Shown: in pieces, positions 10,569-19,628 of the stretch
How positions within the stretch are numbered: position 1 is the stretch's first letter
How the letters are laid out: each line of letters begins with the position of its first letter
Origin: Amnibacterium sp. CER49
GTDB lineage: Bacteria > Actinomycetota > Actinomycetes > Actinomycetales > Microbacteriaceae
Assembly: GCF_029846255.1 (NCBI RefSeq)
Contig: NZ_JARVWQ010000001.1
Location: forward strand, 124,001 to 188,000
DNA length: 64,000 bases
Direction: 5' to 3'
The notes under the pieces: model-generated
The model's database searches: none
What the model was told of the DNA's origin: nothing
What the model saw: only the letters and a program-made list of their open reading frames with translations
Translations under genes and position numbers: made by a program

Positions 10569-13108
10569 GCCTTCTGGTCCTCGGGGACGAGCGCACCGAG
10601 CAGGCGCGCGGTCGACGCGAGGCCGAGGTCCGGCAGGTAGGCGCGGGCGATCGCGACACCGATGGCGGGCAGCGCGATCGGATCCGGGTAGGCCACGACC
10701 AGGGGGCGCAGGGACGGCTGGAACTTCTCCTTGAACGCCGCGAGCGACTTGAACCCGTAGGCGGGCTCGAGCACCCGGGCGAGCGTCCCGAGCGCCCGCG
10801 GCAGCTCGCCCGAGTCGTCGTCCGACACGGCGAGCGGCGCGACGGAGAGGCTCACGAACGCGACGCCCTCCTCCTTCGCCCGGAGCGCCATCGAGGCGAT
10901 GAGGAACTCCATGACGCCGTTCAGGCCGTCAGGGCGCCGGCGCATGAAGTCGAGCGTCCAGCCGACGACGGCGCCGTCCCGGTAGGTGGGCAGCCAGCTC
11001 GTCGCCGCCTCGACCCGCTCCCCCGGCCCGAGAGCGACGAGGAGCCGCACCTCGCGGTCCTTCAGCTCCTCGATGCCGCCCAGGGTGAAGCCGAGCTCCG
11101 GCAGCCGCTTCTCGGCGACCCACTCCTCCGAGATGGCCGTGATCTGCGAGCGGACCGTGCGCGAGCACGACTCCCAGTCGGTCCAGACCGCGGTCACTCC
11201 GGCGCGCTCGGCGCGGTTCAGCGAGCTGCGGACGTCCTGCCAGCGCTTGCCCTTCATCGAGAAGGTGGCGGGCTCGAGCACGGTGTCCTCGCCGATGAGC
11301 ATCGAGGGCCAGGGAGCCCCGCTGCCGGGGTCGTCCCCGGCTCCCGTGCCCAGGTCGTCCGCGAACCCGGGCCGGACCGCGTAGAAGACCGGGGTGAGGC
11401 CCGCGTCGTCGCAGAACACCGCGAAGGCGCGGGCGGCCTCGAGGGCGCCGTCCTCCGGGCCGACGGGCTCGCCGACCGTGATGGCGGTGGCGTTCACCTC
11501 GCGGTAGGCGACCGCGTGGCGGCCGTCCTGCGAGAACCAGACGCGGTTGCCCGGCCAGAGGGCCATGTGCCCGAGCGAGCCGCTCGATCCGGTGCGGAGG
11601 ATCGCCCGCAGCCGCTCGGACTCGCGGGGCAGCCGCGGGCTCCGCCGCGACGACGCCGTGCCGAGCAGGGCCCCGAGCAGCACGAGCCAGGCGATGGGGC
11701 CCGTCCAGCCGTAGAGGATCTGCGCCGCGGGCGAGACCGGCTCGAAGTCGAGCCGCCGGTAGCGGAGGAAGCCCGGCGGCACGTAGCGCTCGGGCAGGTC
11801 GAGCACCAGGTCGGCGAACGCGACGTGCGGGTGGAACTGCGCGGCGAGCGCCGTGCCGAGCCCGAGGTAGGCGACCGCGGTGCCGACGAGCGCCGTGCCG
11901 GTGGCGAGGAGGAAGCCGGCGGCGGCGCGGCGGGTCGGCACGACGTCGAAGTGGCGGAGCGTCAGCAGCAGGGTGATCGCCACGCCGGCCGGCACTGCGA
12001 CAGCGAGGATCGTCTGCAGGTTCGGTCCGGCGGCACCGCTCGACGTGAGCAGCTGGTCCGGGTCGAGCACCGCGGGCAGGAAACCGTAGTAGATGCCCGC
12101 GAGCACCGCGAGCACGGCGTTGACGCCTGCCGCGACGAGGGCGCCGATTCGGCGGCCGCGCCACATCGCGAACGAGGCGACGAGCAGCACGACGAGCGGC
12201 AGCACCGTCAGGAGCACGGGTCCGGGCCCGTTCAGCCGGGTGAGGGCGATCACGTGAGCGCAGGCCGCGGCCGGATGCGGGACCCGGCAGTCGGCGCGCA
12301 GGGCGCCGGCCGGCGGCAGCGGGTCGCGGAAGAGCAGTCCGAGCGGTCGCAGCAGCCCGTACCCGCGCGGCGCGACGAGCGCCACGAACGGTCCGAGCGC
12401 GCCGACCGCGACGAGGGACGCGAGCAGGCTGCGCACCTCGTGATGCGAGCTGCGCGGCCAGGTGAGCGTCGGCCGACGCCGGGCGAGCAGCAGCCCCAGC
12501 ACGAGCCCGCTGAGCGCACCGAGCAGCCGGTAGAGGTCCCCGGGCTGGCCTGAGTAGAGCAGCACCACGACCGCGCCGGTCAGCCCGATGAGGCGGATGC
12601 GGCGACGCCAGAGCGGGCCCGCGAAGGCGCTCGACGTGAGCAGCGCGCCGGCGACGGGCAGGAGCGGTCCGGCCGCGGGCACGCCGGCGGCCGGCGTCGT
12701 CCAGAAGGCGTGCGTGAGGACCCCGAGCGACTGCAGCCCCACGCCGAGCGCGACGCCGAGCAGCGAGGTGACGACGTAGGCGAGCAGCGTCCACGCCGTG
12801 CCCATGATCCGCTCGACCGCCGCCAGCAGGATGAGCAGCGCCGCGAGCCCCATGAGCAGCTCGAGCGCGTCGTGGGTCACGAGCACGCCGGCCAGGAGCC
12901 GCAGCAGCTCGGCGGGATGCCGGTGCGCGACGGCCGGCGGCACGTCGAAGACCCGTGGCGCGCGCACGAACGAGCCGTCGGCGATCGCGACGACGAGCAG
13001 CGTGGCGGCGAGCGCGACGGACGCCGGGGCGCGACGCACGTAGGCGAGCAGCCAGGACAGCCGCGCCGACCAGCGGACGTGCGGCGCGACGACCTCCTGC
13101 GCGGTCAT
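10565..13108 (-). CDS. MprF-like aminoacyl-lipid synthase, multi-TM with DUF2156 catalytic domain
   Basis: 847 residues. The C-terminal third is the cytosolic DUF2156 (LPG synthase) domain that moves Lys or Ala from aminoacyl-tRNA to a membrane lipid: VWFSQDGRHAVAYREVNATA, a GDP-like VGEPVGPEDG, and the FKEKFQPSLRPLVVAY ending. The N-terminal two thirds contain about 12 to 14 TM helices. The first block (LAGVLVTHDALELLMGLAAL and a later LYRLLGALSGLVLG) looks like a rhomboid-type fold without an obvious Ser-His dyad. Starts ATG with ATGA overlap to the upstream esterase. Aminoacylated lipids reduce cationic peptide susceptibility in other bacteria. The amino acid used here is unknown. Confidence 0.85.
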   Translation of the reverse strand: MTAQEVVAPHVRWSARLSWLLAYVRRAPASVALAATLLVVAIADGSFVRAPRVFDVPPAVAHRHPAELLRLLAGVLVTHDALELLMGLAALLILLAAVERIMGTAWTLLAYVVTSLLGVALGVGLQSLGVLTHAFWTTPAAGVPAAGPLLPVAGALLTSSAFAGPLWRRRIRLIGLTGAVVVLLYSGQPGDLYRLLGALSGLVLGLLLARRRPTLTWPRSSHHEVRSLLASLVAVGALGPFVALVAPRGYGLLRPLGLLFRDPLPPAGALRADCRVPHPAAACAHVIALTRLNGPGPVLLTVLPLVVLLVASFAMWRGRRIGALVAAGVNAVLAVLAGIYYGFLPAVLDPDQLLTSSGAAGPNLQTILAVAVPAGVAITLLLTLRHFDVVPTRRAAAGFLLATGTALVGTAVAYLGLGTALAAQFHPHVAFADLVLDLPERYVPPGFLRYRRLDFEPVSPAAQILYGWTGPIAWLVLLGALLGTASSRRSPRLPRESERLRAILRTGSSGSLGHMALWPGNRVWFSQDGRHAVAYREVNATAITVGEPVGPEDGALEAARAFAVFCDDAGLTPVFYAVRPGFADDLGTGAGDDPGSGAPWPSMLIGEDTVLEPATFSMKGKRWQDVRSSLNRAERAGVTAVWTDWESCSRTVRSQITAISEEWVAEKRLPELGFTLGGIEELKDREVRLLVALGPGERVEAATSWLPTYRDGAVVGWTLDFMRRRPDGLNGVMEFLIASMALRAKEEGVAFVSLSVAPLAVSDDDSGELPRALGTLARVLEPAYGFKSLAAFKEKFQPSLRPLVVAYPDPIALPAIGVAIARAYLPDLGLASTARLLGALVPEDQKA

Positions 13109-14403
13109 GAGATCCCCCAGTCGGGCAGCAGCTTCGGCAGTCCCCAGGCGAAGCCCGCCGCCCCCGTGTTCCAGTTGTGCGCGACGCCCGGCAGCACCGT
13201 CGTCGAGGTGCGCATGCCCGCCGAGCGGGACGCCCGGGCGAGCGCTGCGATGACCGCGCCGTAGCGCTTGTCGTTCGCGCCGACGCAGTAGAGCGCCAGG
13301 GTATGCCGGTAGGGCCGCTTGCGCTGCATGATCGCGACCGGCTGAGCGGCCTTGAAGGCGGCGAGGCTGCCGTGGAAGGCCTCCCGCACGCTGCGGGCGA
13401 CGCTGCCGTTGATGGGGCCGAGCTCGGGCGAGATCGCGAGGTAGGAGCCGAAGATCGCCGGGTAGCCGGTGCCGAACTGCACGGCGCACGTGCCGCCCTC
13501 CGAGAAGCCGGCGACGGACCACTCGCTGCGGCTCGTCGAGACGGGCAGGTGCTGCAGCACCCATTCCCGCACGTCGTCGACGACGTAGCGCTCGACGTTC
13601 CCCATCTTCGAGTTCACGCACTCCGGGTTCACGTTGTAGCTGCCCAGCTGATCCGGCACCACGACGATCGGCGCGATGCCGTGGTGCGCCTTCGCGATCC
13701 CGTCGAGCGTGCCCTGCAGGTTCCCTGCGAGGAAGACGTCCTCGGGTCCACCGGGCTGCCCGGAGAAGGCGATGACGACCGGCAGCCTCGGCGGGTTCTT
13801 GACGAGGGCGGCCGGCGGCTCGTAGACCCACGCGGCTCGGCCGTGCCAGTGGGACTCGGTGCCCGGGATGGTGACCGTGCCGACGCGGCCGGTGCTGCGC
13901 ATGCCGGCCGGCGCGCGCCAGGTCTTCAGCGAGGCCTCCGCGTCGTTGCCGTGGCCGAGCACGAGCGCCGAGACGCCGGTGAGACCGAGCGCGTCGCCGA
14001 GCTTCGGGTAGTAGGCGACGTCGCGGTTGATGAGCAGCCCCCCGGCCGCGACGACGAGCGGGATCGTGAGGATCGCGACGATCTTGCGCCACCAGCGGGT
14101 GCGCACGAGGTTCGCCACGGCGATGCCCACCCCGGCCCCCGCGGCGGCCGCGGCGCCGCGGATGACGAGCGACGCCGGCGCCCCGAAGACGTCCTCGACG
14201 TCGACGACGACGTAGACGAGCAGCGAACCGGCGAGCGCGCCGAGGCCGGCGGCGAGCAGCGCGACGGGCCAGAAGACGCGCAGCCTGCTGCGGACCCCGG
14301 GGACGGGCACCAGCAGCGCCACGACCAGCACGGCCGCGGCCGCGTAGACGGGCACGAGCACCCGCGTGGTCTGGATCGGCAGGTCGAGCAGCCAGCCGCT
14401 CAC
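13105..14403 (-). CDS. Membrane-anchored alpha/beta-hydrolase esterase, first gene of mprF operon
   Basis: 432 residues: four TM helices in the first 130, then an extracytoplasmic esterase domain. AGFSEGGTCA is the nucleophile elbow and PGVAHNWNTG holds the likely His. FSGQPGG and IVVVPDQLG correspond to segments of the 9159-10196 paralogue. In other bacteria hydrolases linked to MprF remove amino acids from aminoacylated lipids or make related ones; here the linkage is direct because the gene overlaps mprF by ATGA. GTG start at 14403 overlaps the stop of a possible 18-residue upstream peptide. Confidence 0.83.
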   Translation of the reverse strand: MSGWLLDLPIQTTRVLVPVYAAAAVLVVALLVPVPGVRSRLRVFWPVALLAAGLGALAGSLLVYVVVDVEDVFGAPASLVIRGAAAAAGAGVGIAVANLVRTRWWRKIVAILTIPLVVAAGGLLINRDVAYYPKLGDALGLTGVSALVLGHGNDAEASLKTWRAPAGMRSTGRVGTVTIPGTESHWHGRAAWVYEPPAALVKNPPRLPVVIAFSGQPGGPEDVFLAGNLQGTLDGIAKAHHGIAPIVVVPDQLGSYNVNPECVNSKMGNVERYVVDDVREWVLQHLPVSTSRSEWSVAGFSEGGTCAVQFGTGYPAIFGSYLAISPELGPINGSVARSVREAFHGSLAAFKAAQPVAIMQRKRPYRHTLALYCVGANDKRYGAVIAALARASRSAGMRTSTTVLPGVAHNWNTGAAGFAWGLPKLLPDWGIS

Positions 14404-14456
14404 CGCTTCGAACCGGGCTCGCCGCTCGGCTCCGCGTGCACGGTCGTGCGTCGCAT
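14400..14456 (-). CDS. Possible 18-aa leader peptide of the esterase/mprF operon
   Basis: ATG at 14456 has a strong GGAGG at 8-nt spacing and a stop (TGA, 14402-14400) that overlaps the esterase GTG start. The esterase GTG itself has no clear ribosome site, so re-initiation from this peptide could supply its translation. The peptide (MRRTTVHAEPSGEPGSKR) has no amino acid run that would suggest attenuation. Confidence 0.35.
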   Translation of the reverse strand: MRRTTVHAEPSGEPGSKR

Positions 14457-14512
14457 GTTCCCCACCTCCGACATTCGAGGGTGCGGTGCGGGCACTGAGG
14501 GAGCGCGAATCA

Positions 14513-14539
14513 CCCCGCGGTCACGGCGAGTCCGCGGGG
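14513..14539 (-). terminator. Terminator of the era operon
   Basis: CCCCGCGG at 14513-14520 pairs perfectly with CCGCGGGG at 14532-14539 across an 11-base loop, about 43 bases beyond the era stop. Confidence 0.6.
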
Positions 14540-14581
14540 AACCGGCAGCCGCCCGGGATGCGACGCCGTGCCGGCGCCGTG

Positions 14582-15466
14582 TCAGAAGCCGAGGCGGTTC
14601 AGCGCCCGGGGGTCGCGCTGCCACTCCTTCGCGACCTTGACGTGGAGCGACAGGAAGACCTTGCGGCCGAGCAGCCGCTCGATCTGGGCGCGGGCGTCCG
14701 AGCCGACCTGCTTCAGCCGGGAGCCGCCACGGCCGATCATGATGATGCGCTGGCTGTCGCGCTCCACCCAGACGTTCGCGTAGACGCGGGTCAACGACTC
14801 CTCGTCCTCGATGTCGTCGATCGTGACCGCGAGGCTGTGCGGCAGCTCCTCGCGGGCCCCCTCGAGCGCCGCCTCGCGGATCAGCTCGGCGATGCGCTGC
14901 TCCGTCGACTCGTCGGTCACCGCCTCGTCCGGGTACAGCTGCGGCGACTCGGGCATGAGCGCGAGCGCCTCGCCGGCGAGCACGTCGAGCTGCAGGCGGT
15001 CCTGCGCCGAGACCGGGATGACGCTCGCCCACTCCTCGAGCGCGGACACGGCGAGCAGCTGCGCCGCGACCCGCTCGCGCGGCACCGCGTCGATCTTCGT
15101 GACGATCGCGATGCGCTTCGCCTTCGGGTAGCCGGCGAGCTGGTCGTGGATGAAGCGGTCGCCGGGGCCGATCGCCTCGCCGGCGGGCACGCAGAAGCCG
15201 ACCACGTCGACGTCGGCGAGCGTCGAGGCGACGACGTCGTTCAGCCGCTCGCCGAGCAGGGTGCGCGGCCGGTGCAGGCCCGGGGTGTCGACGATCACGA
15301 GCTGCCCGTCGGGCCGCGTCACGATGCCGCGGATGGCGCGACGCGTGGTCTGCGGCTTCGGCGAGGTGATCGCGACCTTCTCGCCGACGAGCGCGTTCAT
15401 GAGGGTGGACTTGCCGACGTTCGGTCGTCCGACGAAGGTGAGGAACCCCGCCCGGTACGTGCTCAT
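14582..15466 (-). CDS. era: GTPase Era
   Basis: 294 residues. Era binds the 3' end of 16S rRNA and is needed for 30S maturation. G1 GRPNVGKS near residue 15, G3 DTPG in VDTPGLHRPR, and G4 TKID are all present. The C-terminal KH domain includes RIIMIGRGGSRLKQVGSDAR. The ATG at 15466 overlaps the stop of the upstream CBS-domain gene (ATGA). Last gene of the hrcA-to-era operon, ended by the hairpin at 14513. Confidence 0.97.
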   Translation of the reverse strand: MSTYRAGFLTFVGRPNVGKSTLMNALVGEKVAITSPKPQTTRRAIRGIVTRPDGQLVIVDTPGLHRPRTLLGERLNDVVASTLADVDVVGFCVPAGEAIGPGDRFIHDQLAGYPKAKRIAIVTKIDAVPRERVAAQLLAVSALEEWASVIPVSAQDRLQLDVLAGEALALMPESPQLYPDEAVTDESTEQRIAELIREAALEGAREELPHSLAVTIDDIEDEESLTRVYANVWVERDSQRIIMIGRGGSRLKQVGSDARAQIERLLGRKVFLSLHVKVAKEWQRDPRALNRLGF

Positions 15467-16761
15467 GCCCCGATCACCTTCGCCGCCTCCTCCTCGTCCG
15501 TCTGCGGCGCCGGCCCGGCGCGCCGCACGAGCACCTGGGTGAGCCCTCGGCGCCGTCCCTCCGTGCGCTCCGCCCTGAGGCGCAGCCCGTCGACCTCCAC
15601 CTCGTCGCCCTGCAGGGGCAGGCGGTCGAGCCGTTTCGTGAGCAGGCCGCCGACCGAGTCGACGTCCTCGTCCTCGATCTCGAGCCCGACGAGGTCGCCG
15701 AGCTCGTCGAGCGGCAGCCGCGCGGAGACGAGCCACGTGTCGGGACCGAGCTCCTCGACGTCGGGGGTGCCGCGATCGGACTCGTCGGCGATGTCGCCGA
15801 CGAGCTCCTCGATGAGGTCCTCGAGCGTGACGAGGCCGGCGATGCCGCCGTACTCGTCGACGACCATCGCGAGGTGGTTCGACTCCCGCTGCATCTCGCG
15901 CAGCGTGTCGTCGGCCTTCTTCGAGTCGGGCACGAACAGCGCGGGCCGGGCGAGCTCGGAGGCGGGTGTCGAGGCGAGCGCCCGCGGATGCTCGAGCTGG
16001 AGGCGGGTGAGGTCGCGCAGGTGCACGACGCCGAGGATGTCGTCGGCGTCGCCCGCGGTGACCGGCACCCGCGAGAGCCCGCGGGTGAGCAGCACGCGAA
16101 GCGCCTGCTCGGCGGGCGTGCCGGCCTCGACCGTGACCATGTCGGTGCGCGGGATCATCACCTCGCGCGCGACCGTGTCGCCCCACTCGAAGATCGAGTG
16201 GATGAGCTCGCGGTCGTCCTGCTCGAGCACGTCGAGCTCGGTGGCCTCGTCGACCATGCTGAGCAGCTGCTCCTCGGAGGTGAACGTCGCGGTGCGCGGG
16301 CGCCCGGGGGTCACGATGTTGCCGAGCCAGGCGAGCACGTTCGCGAGCGGCCCGAGCAGCAGGCGGGCGCCGCGGATCACCGGCGCCGCGACCCGGAGCA
16401 CGACGCGGGCGTGCACCCGGCCGACGCTGCGCGGGCTCGCGCCCACGAGCACGAACGAGACGCCGGTCATGATGACCGCGGCGATCAGCAGCACGAGCCA
16501 GGGCTCGTGCACGACGCCCGCGATGGCGAGCGTCACGAGCACCGCCGCCGAGGTCTCGGCGAGCACGCGGAGGAAGTTCACCGCGTTCAGGTGCCCGCCC
16601 TGGTCGGCGGCGATCGAGAGCAGCTGCCCGCGGAACCGGGACCCGATCGCGAGCTCCTGCGTCTCGGCGCGCGACAGGGTGACCATCGCGGCGTCGCACG
16701 CGGCGAGGAGGCCGCCGAACGCGACGAGCACGAAGGCGAGGACGAGGAAGAGGGCGACCAT
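15463..16761 (-). CDS. CNNM/CBS-pair/CorC_HlyC membrane protein (hemolysin-C-like)
   Basis: 432 residues. N-terminal CNNM domain with about four TM helices (starting ALFLVLAFVLVAFGGLL), then two CBS motifs (MIPRTDMVTVEAGTPAEQAL; DDTLREMQRESNHLAMVVDE with GGIAGLVTLEDLIEELVGDI), then a CorC_HlyC domain with WLVSARLPLDELGDLVG. Family members are linked to Mg or Co efflux or homeostasis; the hemolysin name is historical. Between ybeY and era, as in most Actinobacteria. Confidence 0.92.
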   Translation of the reverse strand: MVALFLVLAFVLVAFGGLLAACDAAMVTLSRAETQELAIGSRFRGQLLSIAADQGGHLNAVNFLRVLAETSAAVLVTLAIAGVVHEPWLVLLIAAVIMTGVSFVLVGASPRSVGRVHARVVLRVAAPVIRGARLLLGPLANVLAWLGNIVTPGRPRTATFTSEEQLLSMVDEATELDVLEQDDRELIHSIFEWGDTVAREVMIPRTDMVTVEAGTPAEQALRVLLTRGLSRVPVTAGDADDILGVVHLRDLTRLQLEHPRALASTPASELARPALFVPDSKKADDTLREMQRESNHLAMVVDEYGGIAGLVTLEDLIEELVGDIADESDRGTPDVEELGPDTWLVSARLPLDELGDLVGLEIEDEDVDSVGGLLTKRLDRLPLQGDEVEVDGLRLRAERTEGRRRGLTQVLVRRAGPAPQTDEEEAAKVIGA

Positions 16762-16767
16762 GGCGGC

Positions 16768-17232
16768 CTAGCGGCGCTGCTTCTCCTGCATCGCGAAGCC
16801 CACGAGGATGTCGCGCTGCACCTGGAACATCTCGCGCTCGTCCTCGGGCTCGGCGTGGTCGAAGCCGAGCAGGTGCAGCAGCCCGTGGGCGGTGAGCAGC
16901 TTCATCTCCTCGAGCGTCGAGTGGCCGGCGCTCCTCGCCTGCGACTCGGCGACCTGCGGGCACACGACGATGTCGCCGAGCAGCCCCGGCGGGGTGGGCG
17001 CGTCGTCGGTGCCCGGCCGCAGCTCGTCCATCGGGAAGCTGAGCACGTCGGTGGGGCCCGGCTCGTCCATCCACTGCACGTGCAGCTGCTCCATCGCGGC
17101 CTCGTCGACGAAGAGGATCGCGACGTCGGCATCGGGGTGCACGTGCAGCAGGTCGAGCCCGAAGGTGACGAGCCGCTGGATGGCGCCCTCGTCGACGGGC
17201 ACGCCCGACTCGTTGTTCAGCTCGACGCTCAC
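16768..17232 (-). CDS. ybeY: Endoribonuclease YbeY (rRNA maturation factor)
   Basis: 154 residues. The zinc-binding signature HGLLHLLGFDH is intact and sits after LTA at about residues 114-124. The protein takes part in 16S rRNA 3' processing and ribosome quality control. GTG at 17232 overlaps the phoH stop as GTGA. VLSFPMDE is the other conserved block. Length is normal. Confidence 0.96.
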   Translation of the reverse strand: MSVELNNESGVPVDEGAIQRLVTFGLDLLHVHPDADVAILFVDEAAMEQLHVQWMDEPGPTDVLSFPMDELRPGTDDAPTPPGLLGDIVVCPQVAESQARSAGHSTLEEMKLLTAHGLLHLLGFDHAEPEDEREMFQVQRDILVGFAMQEKQRR

Positions 17233-18407
17233 CGGTGCCGCCCCCCGCTCTGCGTCCGCTCGGCGGCGCGTCGCTCCGAGCGGTTCTGCGGCGGCCGGTA
17301 GTCGGTGGGCAGGCGGGTGCCCTGCGGCTCCGGCCCCTGCTCCTGCCGGTCGGCACGGCGGGCCGCGGCCGCGGCCTGCCGCTCGGCGTCGTACTTCGTG
17401 TACGCGTCGACGATGCGGCCGACGAGCGAGTGCCGCACGACGTCCTCGCTGCCGAGCATCGAGAAGTGGATGTCGGGCACCTGCCGCAGCACGTTCAGCG
17501 CCGTCTGCAGGCCCGAGACGCCGTTCGGCAGGTCGACCTGGGTGATGTCGCCCGTGACGACCATCTTCGAGCCGAAGCCGAGCCGCGTGAGGAACATCTT
17601 CATCTGCTCGGGCGTCGTGTTCTGCGCCTCGTCGAGCACCACGAACGAGTCGTTCAGCGTGCGGCCCCGCATGTAGGCGAGCGGCGCGACCTCGATGGTG
17701 GACGAGGCCATGAGCTTCGGGACGAGCTCGGGGTCCATCATCTCGTTCAGCGCGTCGTAGAGCGGCCGCAGGTACGGGTCGATCTTGTCGGTCAGCGTGC
17801 CGGGCAGGTAGCCGAGCCGCTCCCCCGCCTCGACGGCGGGCCGGGTGAGGATGATGCGGTTGACCTGCTTCTGCTGCAGCGCCTGCACGGCCTTCGCCAT
17901 GGCGAGGTAGGTCTTGCCGGTGCCGGCCGGCCCGATGCCGAACGTGATCGTGCTGCGGTCGATCGCCTCGACGTACGCCTTCTGCCCCAGGGTCTTCGGC
18001 CGGATGCTCTTGCCGCGCGCGGTGAGGATCGCCTGGCTCAGGAGCTCGGCGGGCGACGAGCTCTGGTCGTCGGTGAGGATGCGGGCGCTCGAGTCGACGT
18101 CGACCGGGCCGAGCTCCTGGCCGTTCCTGACCATCTGGAGCAGCTCCTCGATGAGCCGCTCGGCGGCGTGCACCTGACCGGGCTCGCCGACCAAGGTGAT
18201 CTCGTTGCCCCGCACGAGCACCTCGACGAGCGGGAACTGCTTCTCGATCTGGCCGAGCAGCCGGTCCTGCGGGCCGAGCAGCCGCACCATGGCGATGCCG
18301 TCGACCGACATCGTGCGCGTCTCGGAGCCCGCTGCGGGGTAGCGGCGGGTGACGCTGCTGGCGCTGCGCCGCCCGGTCGTGCGGTAGCCCTCGTCGGCGT
18401 CGGTCAA
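17229..18407 (-). CDS. phoH: PhoH-like ATPase
   Basis: 392 residues from a TTG at 18407. That start is chosen because AGGAAAGGA lies at good spacing and the TTG overlaps the HIT stop as TTGA; the next ATG (18311) has no ribosome site. [11 protein letters not shown] is Walker [21 protein letters not shown] is Walker B, and [17 protein letters not shown] is characteristic. An N-terminal KH-like domain ([21 protein letters not shown]) is present. The C-terminal tail is basic and Gln/Arg rich. PhoH proteins are ATP-dependent RNA-related enzymes adjacent to YbeY in most genomes. Confidence 0.93.
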   Translation of the reverse strand: MTDADEGYRTTGRRSASSVTRRYPAAGSETRTMSVDGIAMVRLLGPQDRLLGQIEKQFPLVEVLVRGNEITLVGEPGQVHAAERLIEELLQMVRNGQELGPVDVDSSARILTDDQSSSPAELLSQAILTARGKSIRPKTLGQKAYVEAIDRSTITFGIGPAGTGKTYLAMAKAVQALQQKQVNRIILTRPAVEAGERLGYLPGTLTDKIDPYLRPLYDALNEMMDPELVPKLMASSTIEVAPLAYMRGRTLNDSFVVLDEAQNTTPEQMKMFLTRLGFGSKMVVTGDITQVDLPNGVSGLQTALNVLRQVPDIHFSMLGSEDVVRHSLVGRIVDAYTKYDAERQAAAAARRADRQEQGPEPQGTRLPTDYRPPQNRSERRAAERTQSGGRHR

Positions 18408-18820
18408 GAGGTCCTTTCCTTCTCGTGCGGGTCGCCGCGCCCCTCGGTCATGCTGCTCTCGTCGAGCACGCGGCCGGCCGACGAGTCGCCCGCGAGCACG
18501 TGCGCGTGCACGTGGAAGACGGTCTGCCCGGCGCCGAGGCCGGTGTTGAACACGAGGCGGAAGTCGGTCTCGCCCGCCTGCTGCGCCGCGGTGGCCGCGA
18601 CCTCGACCATGTGCTGCAGCAGCCGCGGGTCGCCGGCGGCGAGCTCGCGGACGTCGCGGTACTCGTCGGTCTTCGGCACGACGAGCAGGTGCACGGGCGC
18701 CTTCGGGGCGATGTCGCGCAGCACGAACACGTCGTCGGTCTGCAGCACGATGTCGCCCGGGATCTCGCCGCGCAGGATGCGCATGAAGACCGAGGGCTGG
18801 GTGCTCTCCCGCTCGACCAT
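18404..18820 (-). CDS. HIT-family nucleotide-binding protein
   Basis: 138 residues. The triad motif FHVHAHVLAG carries the catalytic His (H-x-H-x-H). SVFMRILRGEIPGDIV and KAPVHLLVVPKTDEYRDV are standard HINT-branch segments. HINT proteins hydrolyse adenosine phosphoramidates. The ATG at 18820 has a -10 TAGAAT 8 bases upstream and no Shine-Dalgarno, so the mRNA is probably leaderless. It leads the HIT-phoH-ybeY-CBS-era string. Confidence 0.94.
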   Translation of the reverse strand: MVERESTQPSVFMRILRGEIPGDIVLQTDDVFVLRDIAPKAPVHLLVVPKTDEYRDVRELAAGDPRLLQHMVEVAATAAQQAGETDFRLVFNTGLGAGQTVFHVHAHVLAGDSSAGRVLDESSMTEGRGDPHEKERTS

Positions 18821-18828
18821 GGCCGCCG

Positions 18829-18834
18829 ATTCTA
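18829..18834 (-). promoter_or_regulatory. -10 element before the HIT gene (leaderless)
   Basis: TAGAAT ends 8 bases before the ATG. It lies between the rsmE stop and the HIT start, making a promoter internal to the larger hrcA-to-era gene string. Confidence 0.6.
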
Positions 18835-18882
18835 CCGGGGTCCCTGGGCACCGGCCGGGCGGATCCGGGAAGCGTCGGGCGC

Positions 18883-19623
18883 TCAGGGCCAGAGGCCGAG
18901 GTGGACGGCGAGCGCCGCGAGGGCGGCGGGGCCGGCGGTCGAGGTGCGCAGCACCGTGGGTCCCATCCGGGCCGGGACGGCGCCCGCGTCGACGAGCGCG
19001 CGGGCCTCCTCCGGGGCGACGCCGCCCTCGGGACCCACGACGAGCACGAGCTCCCCGCCGGGCACGGGCGATGGCACCGCGTCGACGAGCCGCTGCGGCG
19101 CCTCCGGGTCGAGCAGCACGGTGAACCGCTGCCCCGCGAGCGTGACGAGCTCCTCCGTGGTGAGCAGCGGCAGGGCCTCGGGCGACCACGCGCGCATCGC
19201 CTGCTTGCCCGCCTCGCGCACGATGCCCGCCCAGCGCGCGGCGCCCGACCCGGCCTTGCGGCCCTCCCAGCGGGTCACGCTGCGGGCCGCCTGCCACGGC
19301 GCGACGGCGGTGACGCCGAGCTCGGTCGCCGCCTGGATCGCGAGCTCGTCGCGGCCGCCCTTCGCGAGCGCCTGCACGAGCAGGATGCGGAGGACCGGTG
19401 CCGGCTCGTCCCGCACCGCGAGCACGCGCAGCTCGACGCGGTCCTTCGCGACGCCCGTCGCCTCCGCGTCGGCCACCCGCCCCCGGCCGTCGCCGACGAG
19501 CACGCGCTCACCGACCCGCATCCGCGCGACGGCGGCCGCGTGGTGGCCCTCGTCGCCCTCGAGCACGACCGCGGCGCCCTCGGCGGCGCCCGTCACGCCG
19601 TCCGTGAGGTAGAGGTGCGCCAC
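18883..19623 (-). CDS. rsmE: 16S rRNA (uracil(1498)-N3)-methyltransferase
   Basis: 246 residues. SPOUT-fold methyltransferase that modifies U1498 of 16S rRNA with SAM. GDEGHHAAAVARMRVGERV (PUA-like N-terminal domain), VQALAKGGRDELAIQAATELG, and the knot region LVVGPEGGVAPEEA with MGPTVLRTSTAGPAAL are conserved. GTG start at 19623, 5 bases after the dnaJ stop. Dead ordinary length. Confidence 0.95.
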   Translation of the reverse strand: MAHLYLTDGVTGAAEGAAVVLEGDEGHHAAAVARMRVGERVLVGDGRGRVADAEATGVAKDRVELRVLAVRDEPAPVLRILLVQALAKGGRDELAIQAATELGVTAVAPWQAARSVTRWEGRKAGSGAARWAGIVREAGKQAMRAWSPEALPLLTTEELVTLAGQRFTVLLDPEAPQRLVDAVPSPVPGGELVLVVGPEGGVAPEEARALVDAGAVPARMGPTVLRTSTAGPAALAALAVHLGLWP

Positions 19624-19628
19624 GGCCG

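Noticed and set aside
14582-17356. 924-codon continuous frame covering era and the CBS gene
   Set aside because: Only the last 294 codons (Era) are real; the upstream part is a shadow of the CBS and ybeY genes in another frame.
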